Origin: Pinguiococcus pyrenoidosus
Lineage: Eukaryota > Sar > Pinguiophyceae > Pinguiochrysidales > Pinguiochrysidaceae
Assembly (NCBI GenBank): GCA_019677205.1
Contig: JAAMXY010000336.1
Location: 4,109-20,920, forward strand
Direction: 5' to 3'
DNA length: 16,812 nucleotides
Each line of letters opens with the position of its first letter. Within the stretch, counting starts at the first letter, position 1. Positions 1-10,400 of the stretch are shown here, piece after piece. The notes below the pieces were generated by a model. The model worked only from the letters and a program-made list of their open reading frames with translations, ran no database searches and had not been told where the DNA came from. Both the position numbers and the translations under genes were made by a program.

Positions 1-992
1 GCGAAGTCTGGTTCAGCGGCGTTGTCCGCCGCGAAGCGGCGGATGGCGTTCTCGATGGCCAAATCGAGGTCCATTCCGCTGGTTGCCCTCTCGCTCGCAA
101 TTTGCTTGTCTTGTGCAAACTCGCGGACGAGGGTTTCCTGCAGCTTGGCAAGGACTCCCTCCTGCCCAGGCTTTGCGTGAGCGCTGCATTGCACGCAGGA
201 AGCACCACTCATCACGGCTCTCCCGCTTCACCCACCTCCAGAAGAAAGTTTGCAAGGTCTGCCCGAGAGATCTTGCTCCGCATGCGCTCCTCGACGTCCT
301 CCAGCGCGCCCGCATATTGCTCCGCTTGGGCCCCCAGCACGATACACTTCGGGAAAAGACAAAGACCACGAAACACCACCAAAGCAGCGAGGATTGAGAA
401 TCAGCCTGAAACTTTCGCTTCCTCAAGCCCAAAGGCAACCCCGTCAGCGATGCGTTTGTACCTGTCTAACTTCGTCCTGAAGTTCCACGCTGTCCTTCGC
501 ATCCTTGCCGATGTCCTCCAAGTAGTCCCCCAGCCTCTGCAAGTGGTTCTCTGCCGCCACGAGGCGCTGAAGAAAGCTCTGCTGGTCGAAGTCCTTCCCG
601 GACGCCTTGGCGACGGTCACACCGGCCATTTCCGAGCTCAAGGCCGCCTCTTTCGCCACGAAATCGTCTCTCAAGGAGTGAAGCTGCGGCAGCAATTGCT
701 GCGTCTTCTGCAGATCTGCGGACAGCGCAGTCGCGATGTCCACCACGCGCAGTCTCTCGCGCTTCAGCGCCTCCATCTCCTCCGCCAACTTACTTTGCAG
801 CTCGGTGGTGGCGTTGTGGACGAACGCCTTGGCCAACGCGCGGATTTCGAGGGCCTCCAAGGGCTCAGCTGATCGAGATCCTTGGCGCAGCTGCAGACTG
901 CCGCCCAGCAGGAGAGCTGCGAACAGCATTCCGGCGGCGACATATGCCACAAGGAGCAGAATGGTCTGCACGACTTGTGAGAGGCGAGCCAT
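1..992 (-). CDS. SUN-domain nuclear-envelope protein, 5' part (exons 992-462, 346-236, 161-1; runs off left edge)
   Basis: SUN proteins sit in the inner nuclear membrane and bind KASH partners across the perinuclear space, forming LINC complexes that tie nucleus to cytoskeleton. Seen here are 267 residues. Only a few residues precede a hydrophobic membrane segment at about 7-30 (QTILLLVAYVAAGMLFAALL). A long charged coiled coil follows at roughly 45-240. Residues about 245-267 read DLDLAIENAIRRFAADNAAE, then PDF. This resembles the helix and opening strand at the start of SUN domains (pattern: ..E..I.+.AAD..G..DYA); the rest lies beyond base 1. The start at 992 has context GCCATGG and lies directly before the membrane segment; the frame stays open upstream to at least 1220, so a longer N-terminus is not excluded. 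Splices 461/347 and 235/162 preserve frame and keep the coiled-coil character. The gene is head-to-head with the giant gene. A different coiled-coil membrane protein (mitofilin-like, for example) is the main alternative. Confidence 0.65.
162..235 (-). other. Intron 2 of the SUN-like gene (74 bases)
   Basis: On the minus strand the donor is GAG|GTGGGT at 235 and the acceptor is GGGCAG|GAG at 162. Reading through would hit TGA a few codons after the donor. Splicing joins ..ANFLLE to EGVLAKLQ.. in phase 0 and continues a helical, charged sequence. The other nearby AG, in AATGCAG, would shift the frame. Confidence 0.7.
347..461 (-). other. Intron 1 of the SUN-like gene (115 bases)
   Basis: On the minus strand the donor is ACAG|GTACAA at 461; read-through stops at TGA (446-444). 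The acceptor chosen is TTTTCCCGAAG|TGT at 347, behind a pyrimidine run. It joins ..QDEVRQ to CIVLGAQAEQ.. in phase 0. The AAG acceptor is weaker than CAG. An upstream TTTCAG acceptor leads into a frame that does not match the coiled coil, so the exact 3' site is less certain than the intron itself. Confidence 0.55.
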
Positions 993-1088
993 GGCGCAGA
1001 TGAGCGGCGCAGACGCCTTTAAACCTCTTTCCGCACCGTGGATGTACATGCGGGCGTGATTCCACAGATTTGCACTCAAATCAAAAAG

Positions 1089-1094
1089 ACGCGT
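1089..1094. promoter_or_regulatory. ACGCGT box (MCB-like)
   Basis: The palindromic hexamer ACGCGT lies about 97 bases upstream of the SUN-like start codon. In yeasts it is the MluI cell-cycle box bound by MBF. Function in this organism is inferred only, and a hexamer this short arises often by chance in GC-rich DNA. Confidence 0.2.
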
Positions 1095-1200
1095 GCAGTA
1101 TCGAAAACGGTAGATGGGAAATTTGAGATTGATGCAAACGCCAATGAGCGGTGCGGAAACTCGACCGTTGCGTTGCGCTGCGCTTTTATGGGCCCCAGCA

Positions 1201-1224
1201 CATTTTGAAAATGATTTCAAAATG
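1201..1224. repeat. Perfect 10-base inverted repeat with 4-base spacer
   Basis: CATTTTGAAA at 1201-1210 and its exact reverse complement TTTCAAAATG at 1215-1224 flank ATGA. The dyad lies near the middle of the divergent intergenic region, about 209 bases from the SUN-like start and 193 from the giant gene's start. It could be a dimeric transcription-factor site serving both genes, or a hairpin if present in a transcript. Confidence 0.6.
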
Positions 1225-1254
1225 TTATGCTCCGGGGTTCAAACTTGAGGGGGA

Positions 1255-1263
1255 TTTCCCGCC
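1255..1263 (+). promoter_or_regulatory. E2F/DP-like site TTTCCCGCC
   Basis: TTTCCCGCC fits the E2F consensus TTTSSCGC. E2F/DP factors control S-phase genes in plants, animals and many protists. Here the site is 154 bases upstream of the giant gene's start codon. It is a motif match only. Confidence 0.3.
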
Positions 1264-1416
1264 ATTTTCAGCTGCAGAGTTGTGCTTCGCTCTGACCTAA
1301 ACTGCGCAGACCTCCGCTTTTCCTGGTCCTGCATAGACTTCTCCATTGCGCGGGATCCGGAAATCTGGTGAAGAATCCAATTTCTACGCCCTACGGCGGT
1401 CTAGAACAGCAAGGCC

Positions 1417-4400
1417 ATGGAGATTAGTGCGGAGAACGTCGTGCTGAACTTCGAAAATCCCCTAAAGTTCAGCCACAAGAAGGGCGAACCCATCACCGCA
1501 GTCACGCCATCCAAGAAAGTGCTGAAGGTACGTCGGCATTTCATGCACTTCTGATTCAAACACTGTGGATTTAGCCTTTTTCCCACGTCTTTCCAGGAGT
1601 TTGAGCGGCGAAGAATCCACCAATTCATCCAACAGGACATTCTCGGTCACCTGATCGACAAGAGCGCAGCACTGGGCTTCGATGTGCTGGAAGACCGGCG
1701 GCGGGCCGCGGAATTTCGCAAGAGGAAAGTCCCCAAATTTGTGTTCGCGACGGACGTTCTGCAAAGGCTCCACATTCCAGCCGGCGAAGAGGAGTCCTCC
1801 GCTCCCAACCTTCATGTCCAGTCCTCCACGGGGAGATGCCTTTGCATCAAGACCGGAAAGGCGCCTAAGCTTAGCACCCTGGAGCGAAGACCGTCCTTCA
1901 CCCGCCTCTTCATGGTGTTCCTGCGGGCAGCGGACGATGTTGGCAACTCCTCCACAGCGGAGATTCAAGAGCTGGTGCGAGAGGTCGAGAAGGACAATGA
2001 GCTTGCGGGCATGCTCGGCGTGCTGGCTGCCTCCCAGGACCTGTCCATCCGGCAGTGGCTGGCGCAGGCCTTTGGAGAGCAAGCAAAGGTTACGTACGGG
2101 CAGCTCGTGCAACTCTTCCACCTGAAGGGGAGCGACTCTGACGGTGGTGCTGAGCAGCCAAAGAAAGACATTGCGGCAGCCATCTTTGAGCGGCTGAGCG
2201 CGAAACGCAATCTGCCAAAGAAAGGCGAGGGATGGCGAGGTGAGGACTGGGCTGTGGGATTGGAAGACAGCGAGCTTCGCCAGCTCAAGGAGATCTTCGA
2301 GACCTACGATATGGACGACGACGGCAAGCTGGACTACTCGGAGCTCTGCTTTCTTTGTGCTGATCTGGACGGAATGAGCCCCCCATCACGCGAGCGCATG
2401 CGAGCGAATATGAAGAGGTTTATGGAACGGCTCGACCAAGCAGAGCATCGACTGGTGGACTTCCCGCTCTTCGTGATGTGTCGTGTTGCCCTAGAGGCTG
2501 ACGGTCACCTCGTCAGGCCCGCCAAGGGCCAGAGGGCCATGCTAGCGGGCTGGCGAACGCACGCGCTTACTTCTTTCCGGAGGGTCTTCAGCAAAGAGCG
2601 GGATAATGCTGGGAAAGTGGATCGCCTCCACTTCTGCGCGGCGCTGCGAGAGAACCCAGCCACCAGCCCCTATCTCGCCTTTCCCGCCCAGAAGAACGAA
2701 CGCAGCGTCCTCGAAGAGATCAAAGGCGATGCCAAAGGCAAAATTACATGGAAGCTTGTGGAAGACGTTCTCGTCCCCGGCCGAATCCATTCGGACAGGC
2801 CTTTCGTTCTGTCCGCCAGTCCGTGGACCAGCATTTCGAGCGGAGAGATCGACGGGAGCGCAAGCGTCGCGAAGGAGGTGTACGAGACGCAGCTTGCCAA
2901 CGGACGACTGTACCTGCTCTTCCGAAGCGGAGTGCTGGAGGAATGGGACCCCGTCCTACGCGAGCGGAGCTTCTCCGCGCAGGTCATTACGCACGAGACT
3001 CCTCCACTGAGGGGATGTCGCTTTGATGGTCCTGCGGAGCATCGTCAGTGGTGCGAACGCGAGGGACCGGCGGCATCAAGGTTCTCCCGGCTCGGGTCCC
3101 TCCGACTTACGGCTATGCAGCCTCGGCAGCAGATCCTCGCCGTTTGTGAAAGTACCGGCATGATCCTTCTGAACACGACGGCGGGCGATCGATGCATCCG
3201 ATTCCAGCATCCGGTCGGCTTCCGTAGGATTCACCGCGTCCGCCTTCCGCTTCCGAGACGGCATCAGGCCGGCTGTCTCTTTGATGAGCTGGTGGTGGAT
3301 CAGCTTCGATACACAGACGAGGCCTGTCCAGCGACCGGAAGCTCCGAAGGCTGCGTGTCTCAGTTTGCGTATCTTGCGAAGCAAGAGAGCATCTGCTACG
3401 CCGTAGAGGGAAGCGTGGTGCTGCGGATGGCATGCGCCGTCACCGGCACTCTGCTGGCCTCTCTGGTGGGGCACTCCGCTAGAGTCACGACCTTGCGCGT
3501 CTTCAGCCCCGGCCCGAACTCGGTCCTGTTCACGGGCGACGCGTCAGGAGCGCTTCGCGTCTGGCAGCTATCTCAGACCCTGTTCCCGTCGATTCTGTAC
3601 CAATGGTTCCCCAAGCGAATCCAGGCATGTGCCTCCAAGAACATGAGCGACGCCACCAAGCGGATGGAAGACGCGGTCGCCTCGGACGACCATCAGGCCC
3701 TTTCCGCAGCAAAGCATGGTGTTGACGAGCATCGCACAGGGAAGGACAGCGAGACCAAGGCCTTGGAAGCAGTGTTGGTGGGACAAGCGCCAAGGAGTGA
3801 TGCCATCGCGAGCCTTCGAGACGCCCGGGCCAAGCTCCGAAAGGTGCTTCTTCGCGCAGCCGCCAAGGAGCAGGACGATGCCACTCATGAGCACGGCGGC
3901 ACCGTGAACGGTGTGGTGACATCCCTCTTCAGCGACGACAGCGGAGAGCCTTGGGACGGCGAAGGGGACAGCGACCTGCAAGTTCGATCGGACCTGTCCG
4001 TGGAAGTCTTGCTCCAAGATGGACAGCCCATCGTCATGAGGTAGGTCTTGTTGTTGTTGCTGTGCGTCTTGAGCCTTTTTTGTGCCTCTGTGTCCTTCTT
4101 CCGAGATCTCTTACAGCCAATCACCTTCTTCTCCTCCAGACCAAGGTCGCTTCTGGATCGGTCGTCAAAGCGTCCCGTGGACAGTAGGCGCTTGCGTGCG
4201 CTTTGTGTTCCCGGCGCCAAGGTTGCGGTGGCGATGGGGGTTGTGAAGCGATACCGCTCGAGCGCTGGAGACTTCAGCCTTCGGCTCTTCGAGCGCTTCG
4301 ACCGCGACGGCAGCGGCCAGATCGCTAGACCGGACTTTCTTCGCGCCTTCTACGAGGTCCTGGCGGACGTAGAGGAAGACGAGCCCTGGGAGCCCCGATG

Positions 4401-7400
4401 GAAACCAAGGGGAAGTGCTGATGACGTGGCAAACGCACGGGGCGACCGGACCAATCGCTTGCTGCCAACCATCAGCGACGCAGAGATCGAAGCGGCAATG
4501 AGCGACTTTTCCATCGGCGGCCATGAGAAGATCAGCTATCCTCGCTTTGCCCACTGGCTGAACCAGATGGACGCCGAGGCTGTTCGTGAGCCTCGGCTGG
4601 AAGTGGCGGGGGAGGACCCCATGGACGGTTGGGTTCCTCTAAAGGTCTTTGCAGATTTTGTGCTGCTGGGTCACGTCCAGGCGATCAAGGAGATCGTACT
4701 CGCGAGTGCGTCCCAGATTTTGGCGACGTCGGCGGGGAATGGCTGCGTGCGCTTCTGGGACTGCGCATCGCGGCGGCATTTGATAACATACCCCGGGCGG
4801 GTGCCGTACGTGAAGGTCGATGTTGGCGAGCACTGCCGAGCCAGACTGTCGTACACAAGGATCGGTGGCTTCTTCCCGTCGATAGCTACGCTTCGAAAGG
4901 GGGAGGGTGGACAGGTCAGCATTGAAAAGGACGCGAGAAGCGTGGCTGAGCTGGCGGAAGACTGGCTAGACTCGGCGAGTCGACCGCAAGTACGGGAAGC
5001 ACCTCAAGACGACATTCGGATAGCGCCGATGGAGCTCGGAAGTAGAATCCCAACGCATCACGTCATCATCAGGCCGGAGAAGGTGTCCGAAGCGGAGGCC
5101 CTGGACGCGCAGGTGCGGAGCGAAGGCGCAAAGGTCTGCCGAGGGTTCGTCTATGTCGTGGACGACGGGCGGAGCATCGTGGTTGGCGCGCCGAACGGAT
5201 TCGACAGAAGGTTTCTTGCCCTGTCCAGCCCATCCTTCTACCTGATGCCTCGAGAAGCGCCGTCCGGGCGCCCTCAGCGCCCCGTGGCTCTCCGAGATGG
5301 ACTGGCGATGCGGCAGGCCTTTGCGATGAAGAGCCGGATACGAAGGATCCACTTCTTCATCAGCTTTGCCAAAGAGCAGAAAGACGTTGCTGCAATTGAG
5401 CTACAGCTGCAGAAAACCAAAGCCGCCGCGCAGACCGCCTCCGTGCTTGCGCAGCTGGGTGTGCAGTTCGTGAGCTTCTACGGCCCGGCCGACGGTCCGG
5501 GTGAGGACTTGCTGTCGAAGCTTGGTGCGCAGAAAGGATCCTGTCGGGTGCATCGACGTCTCACGCACTACCTTGGGACGGTCCTCCGGGTGCATGGTGA
5601 CAAGACCGCAGAGGTCGCACTGCACGACTCGGCGCCGGGGACGCGAGCATTGAGGCGACTGCCACTGGAGCGGCTGCGACAACTACGATCGACGGCGGAG
5701 CCGGTCGCGTCGGGAAGCTTGGTCCACGTTCTTGATCGGGACGCCAATCGAGCAATTCGGGAAAGCACGCTGTCATCGTCGAGCGAGGTGGTCGATCAGA
5801 TGGAGGCATCGGCACCGTTCTTGCCCCTTCTCCAAGGTATCTCCCATGACACAGCGACCAACGCTTTCGTCGTTGCGACCTCGTCGGAAGTCTTCAGCAT
5901 CATGCTGTCGAGATGCGCCATCGGTGTTCCAGTCAAGGACTTTGACAGGTCTCTGCCGGAGGCAGTCGCGAGGGCGGCAGAAAAGGCTAGCACAGCTCGG
6001 TGGTATTCCAGAGCCGGTTTCTTCGGCGGACAGGCTTGTCGGCAGGCTATCCAAAGCCACAGCGCGGCTCTGCTACGGAAACAGCTGAGGCAAAGGAGCA
6101 CCGCCGAGCTTCGCGCTTCCTTCTTGGAGCGGCACGACACAGAGGCGGACGACGAGGACGCCTCCCAGACGCAGCAAGTCGCCGACTCGGACGAAGTGCT
6201 GTCACGACGAGTCGGAGACGCGCTGGCGCTAAGAGCCACGGAGGGGGTGCAGGAGGCAGTCGGGGCTTCGTTCTACCTTGCAGAGACATATGCCGGGCTG
6301 CACGAGGACTACGGCGTTGCTAGAGCGGTACGTAACGCGGGGGCGGGAGGCGAGCCTGCCGCCGCTGGAATGGATCCCTCAAGCTACATCGACGTGCTTT
6401 CGGCGACGTTGGTATCATCACCATTCGCGATGAGCTTTCTGGCTCCCTGGTTCCTGGGCTGCGCCTCAGACGCCCCCCCGACCTTATCAACGACGGCTCC
6501 GCTGGATGGCGCGATGGGGAAGCTGGCGCTGGTGCTACGGGAAGAGCGCGATGCGAGGCAGGGTCCGCTCAGCTACGCTCGGGTTGTGGAAGCCTTCTCG
6601 CAGTGTCTCGGCCTGGATGCTTCCGAGTCCGTTTCCGAGGAAGCGGCCTTGGCACTGTGCCGATCTTTGAAGCTGCTCCACCACGCCAGGAGCGACTCGG
6701 AGGTCCTAGTGTCCAACTGCGCGGCGATGGAGGGGCTCGTTGGGAAAGAAGCGGTGCTGAAGTACACTTGGCCCATCTACGGGCGCGCCAAGCAACTGAA
6801 GGTCAGCCCGTGGACGCCGCCGATCTCCGCTGGGCACCCGAGCATGCTCAAGGGCGTCAGTCCGCATACCTTCAGCATGTCCGTTGGAAGCCTCTTGACT
6901 GTGATAAAGACGCTGGATCCTCTGCACCGCTACAGCGAGAAGGCGGAGCAAACGCTCTCAAAGCTGGACGCCGTGGCCTTCGAAGTCGCCGCCAAGACCC
7001 CGGCGAAGGCGGAGGGTTCTGAGAGCGTCCTGCGCCACTACGCAACCTTGAGCGCATGCAAGCGGTGGCAGGAGCGGCTGGAGCTCATGAGAAAGAGCGT
7101 CGCGGTCGAGGCGAGCCGAGCTCGAGATCTGGTTGCTGACGAACTCAGGGAAGGCTCCGCCGCTGCATTGGGCCTTCCGAACCCCAAGCGGCTGCCGTTG
7201 CTGGGGTGGAGCTCAGGCCGGCGGCCACAAAAGTCCGCGCTGGGCCAGTTGGCGCACATGCGAGCGGAAGATCGATCGACCGGCGTCTCCAGAGCGAGGA
7301 TGCATGCCTACAGCCCCCTCCCGCAGTTCTCCAGCGCGGCGGACGGAGTGCGAATGTTCGAAGGCTGGGGGTGGCTCAAGTCGTCCAGCGCCTCCGACGC

Positions 7401-10400
7401 CGCCGGGCGCCCGGTTTGCATCATGGAGATCCGTCCAGAGCTGCTAGGCGACAGGCAGCAGGACGGGCGCTCCTTCTACGATCACACCTCGCGCGTGCTG
7501 AGCATCATGCAACTTCCGGAGCTCCGCGATTGTGAGGGCCTCCCGTCGATCTTCCCTCACGCACCTGTCGCACTGGAGGAGCAGCAGCTGAGGGGCGTGG
7601 CTGACGCAGACGGAAGCGACGTCGGAGAGCCACTGAGGGTGGCGTGCGAGGACATCTCTCCGTTTAGAACTTTGCGGGACATGGTGCGCAGCAAGGGTGC
7701 CCTGGGCACTCCAGCGGGCATCCAGCTCCTTCGGCTGTGGACGCAGCAGCTCACTGGCATCTTGTGCCTTCTGCACAGTCATGGTCTGGTGCTGCGAAGC
7801 TTGAGCGCCGACGTGATGTTGGTGAGCTGCGATTGCACGACGGTGAAGATAAGCCCCTTGGGGATTCTCTTCATGGGCGTGCTAGACGGGACGTCCGGTC
7901 GCATCACGGCCGATGGAGTGGATCTACGAAACATCTACGGAGGGATCCGCAATCTCAGCATCCCGCCCGAGGGCGTAAACCTGGGGGCAAGCGGTGGTGG
8001 GGATGGCGTTGTCGATGTTGGTATACAAGACGTAAGAGAGGATTCTCTAGACGCGGCATCCATGGTGCAGGCCGCCGACCTTGCAGCGGACGCGGCCTGG
8101 GATACGTGGGGCCTATCTTCTGTAGTTTTCGAGGCGGCCACGGGGCTGGCCCCGCCCTCCTTCGCACTGGCGTCTCGGGCTTTGGCTCAAACAGCCCGCG
8201 ATGCTGGCAAAGAGTCCCAAGCGACGGCAGCCATGCACTACAACTACATGGAGAGCCTGATTCGGGCACAGGAGAAGCAAGGTCAGCTCAGCAGATTCAT
8301 CGACGGCGAGGGCGTCTTTGGCCCGATACGCTGGCCAGGACCCCACGGGAGCTCGTCTGCATCGGCGCCTCTGGCGCAGGCACTGTCCAGGCAATCGTAC
8401 TGGAAGCTCTTCGGCTTCGCCGGCGGTCGAGAGAGCGTGAACGCCAAGCTCGTAAAGAATGCCTACGTACGAGAAGCCCGCATGCGGTCTCCCAAGGCCT
8501 CGGGTACAAAGACAAAAAAGAAAGAAGCATCGCGGCCGTCGACGGTGGAGAGTCTGAGCGAGTTTGAAGCGTTGGAAGATGATTTGCGGCGTTGCATCCG
8601 AAAGGAGGGCATCGACGTCATGGCGGTCTTTGCCGAGGACACGGGTCCCGAAGCTGGGTTGGTCTCCTCCAAGAAGTTCGACGCAGTGCTGCGTCGTATC
8701 CTCAACACCTCTGCGACTGATGCGCAGTTGGCGATGCTCAAGCGCGCCACCGTGGTCGCGCACGAGACACGTGTGGGTAGCATAAAGAGTGGGGAAGGCT
8801 GGGTTCCGTACCAGATGCTGGACTTCCTCTTCGACGGCTTCGACCGCAGCAAGCCGAGCAACGCAACGGCGCTGCTGCTGGATTTCGTGTCCACCTGCTT
8901 CGCCGTACGCCCCAGTGAGCGCCCGACGGCGCTGCAGCTTCGGTCGTGTCGCTTTACACAGATGACGCCACAGGAAGAAGATGCCGCACGAGGCACCGCT
9001 AGGTTGTACGCCAGCACGGTGGAAGATCCTGTCTTTGAAGTGGAGCGCACGATCTTGGGCCCTCTGGCGCGCTTCTCCAGCATCTTGGACGAGAGACACG
9101 GAGAGATTCCCGAAGGCAGCCGCATCGGTACCGACGACATCGCCGCCGAGACGGCGGTGCCTGAGCAGAGAGCCGCGGACTCGACCGCCAAGTCCTATGT
9201 ATCCATGTTCGTCGGTGCGCTGGGCGCCTTCGGCAATGTGTGTCTGGGACTGGAGAGTCGGGCGGCCAAGAGCCTCGAGTCCAACGACCGCAGCGTCATG
9301 GTGAGATACCTCTTCGAGGCCGGCGCGCTGGAGGCGCTGGTCCGCGGCGCCTTGCGCTTCTTGGAAACCGGCGCCAGCAGCTACTGTGCGTCCGAGACGG
9401 CGGAAAGAGCGCAGGGGATCTACGTCCCCGGCGACGTCTCGGTGAGCTTGGGCACCCGCGTGCTGCAGCGCTTGCTGCGGCTCTTTCAGGCGATGCTCAG
9501 TGACCTACGCCACGACGAGTCTCCGCTGCGCCGCTACTGTGGGAGACTGCTTCGCTGTGCCGTCAGCCTCTATCTCGGAGAAGAGGGGCATCTCCCAGGT
9601 GTCTACGGCTCTAGACAGCCGCCGCTTAAGGTGCCGCTGCCGCTGGCGGCTCTCACGGCGCCAGCATCGGACCGCGCCGCCTTCTCGGCGTACGCGCTGT
9701 CGCACTGGCGTCCAGCCTTGTCCTCGCTGTTCGAAGGCCTCGTGCTGGACATGGTCACCGAGGAGGGCGGCGGGAATCATCTGTATCCACCGCTGAGGCA
9801 ATACATCCAACAGAGTCGCGCGTCATTGCGCGACGCCTCGAGCAGTGCGGAAGATGTGTCGGACGACGCGTCGGTGAGAGATGCTTTGGGCGGCTTCCAG
9901 GACGATGTCCTCGTCGCCGAAGATGGGAGGCAAAGCCACCTTCGGCAAGAGGCGTCAAGAGTGGCGGAGGCATTCGTCCGAGGTCCGGAATACTTCAGCG
10001 AGCTGGTACCGCTCATGCGTTGCATGGCGCAGTTGGTCCGACCTGTCCAAGGCGCTCGTACGCTGAGCAAAATGCGCGCATCTGTGGTAGCCTTTGTGCT
10101 GGTGCTGCTGCGCATCGACTCCCCGACAACGGCGTCGGAGACCCAGCGCGACGTGGCGGAGCAGCAGCGCTACCAGCTGCTGCACGACGCCCGAGTGGCG
10201 CAGCGACTTCTAGCGTGTCTCTCAGATCCCGCAGAGGCGGTGCGTCACGACACTCTCGTGTGCGCGCTTTTTGCGCTTCGCAACTTGCAGGACTTCCCGA
10301 CGGCGAACAAAAGAGACGCGCGATTCGCCTTGGCGCTGGACTTCTGCTCCGTTGCCTGGTGCCAAGCGCTGGGGTCGACCTTGCGCTCTCGTCCGGCGAC

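Larger units (their letters stand above)
993..1416. promoter_or_regulatory. Bidirectional promoter region between two divergent genes
   Basis: These 424 bases separate the start codon of the SUN-like gene (minus, 992) from that of the giant gene (plus, 1417). The stretch must hold both 5' leaders and the promoters, or one shared promoter. It is more AT-rich than the flanking coding DNA, especially 1060-1260. I see no convincing TATA box. Recognisable elements are a perfect dyad at 1201-1224, an ACGCGT box at 1089-1094 and TTTCCCGCC at 1255-1263. An in-frame TAG at 1402-1404 blocks upstream extension of the giant gene. No other coding region is supported here. Confidence 0.6.

Noticed and set aside
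102-872. 256-codon open frame on the plus strand
   Set aside because: It overlaps the SUN-like gene on the opposite strand, where the membrane segment and coiled coil are clear. The plus frame is Leu/Arg/Gln-rich, as an antisense image of a coiled coil would be.
4048-4139. A second gene starting at the Met at 4048, just after the stop at 4042-4044
   Set aside because: The start would lie inside a T-rich stretch with a strong donor and acceptor, and splicing gives a clean in-frame junction. The encoded Leu/Phe-rich start could mimic a signal peptide, but it is better explained as translated intron.
8113-9099. 328-codon open frame on the minus strand
   Set aside because: It is antisense to the pseudokinase region, whose plus-strand frame carries recognisable kinase motifs. 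No protein motif is seen in the minus frame.
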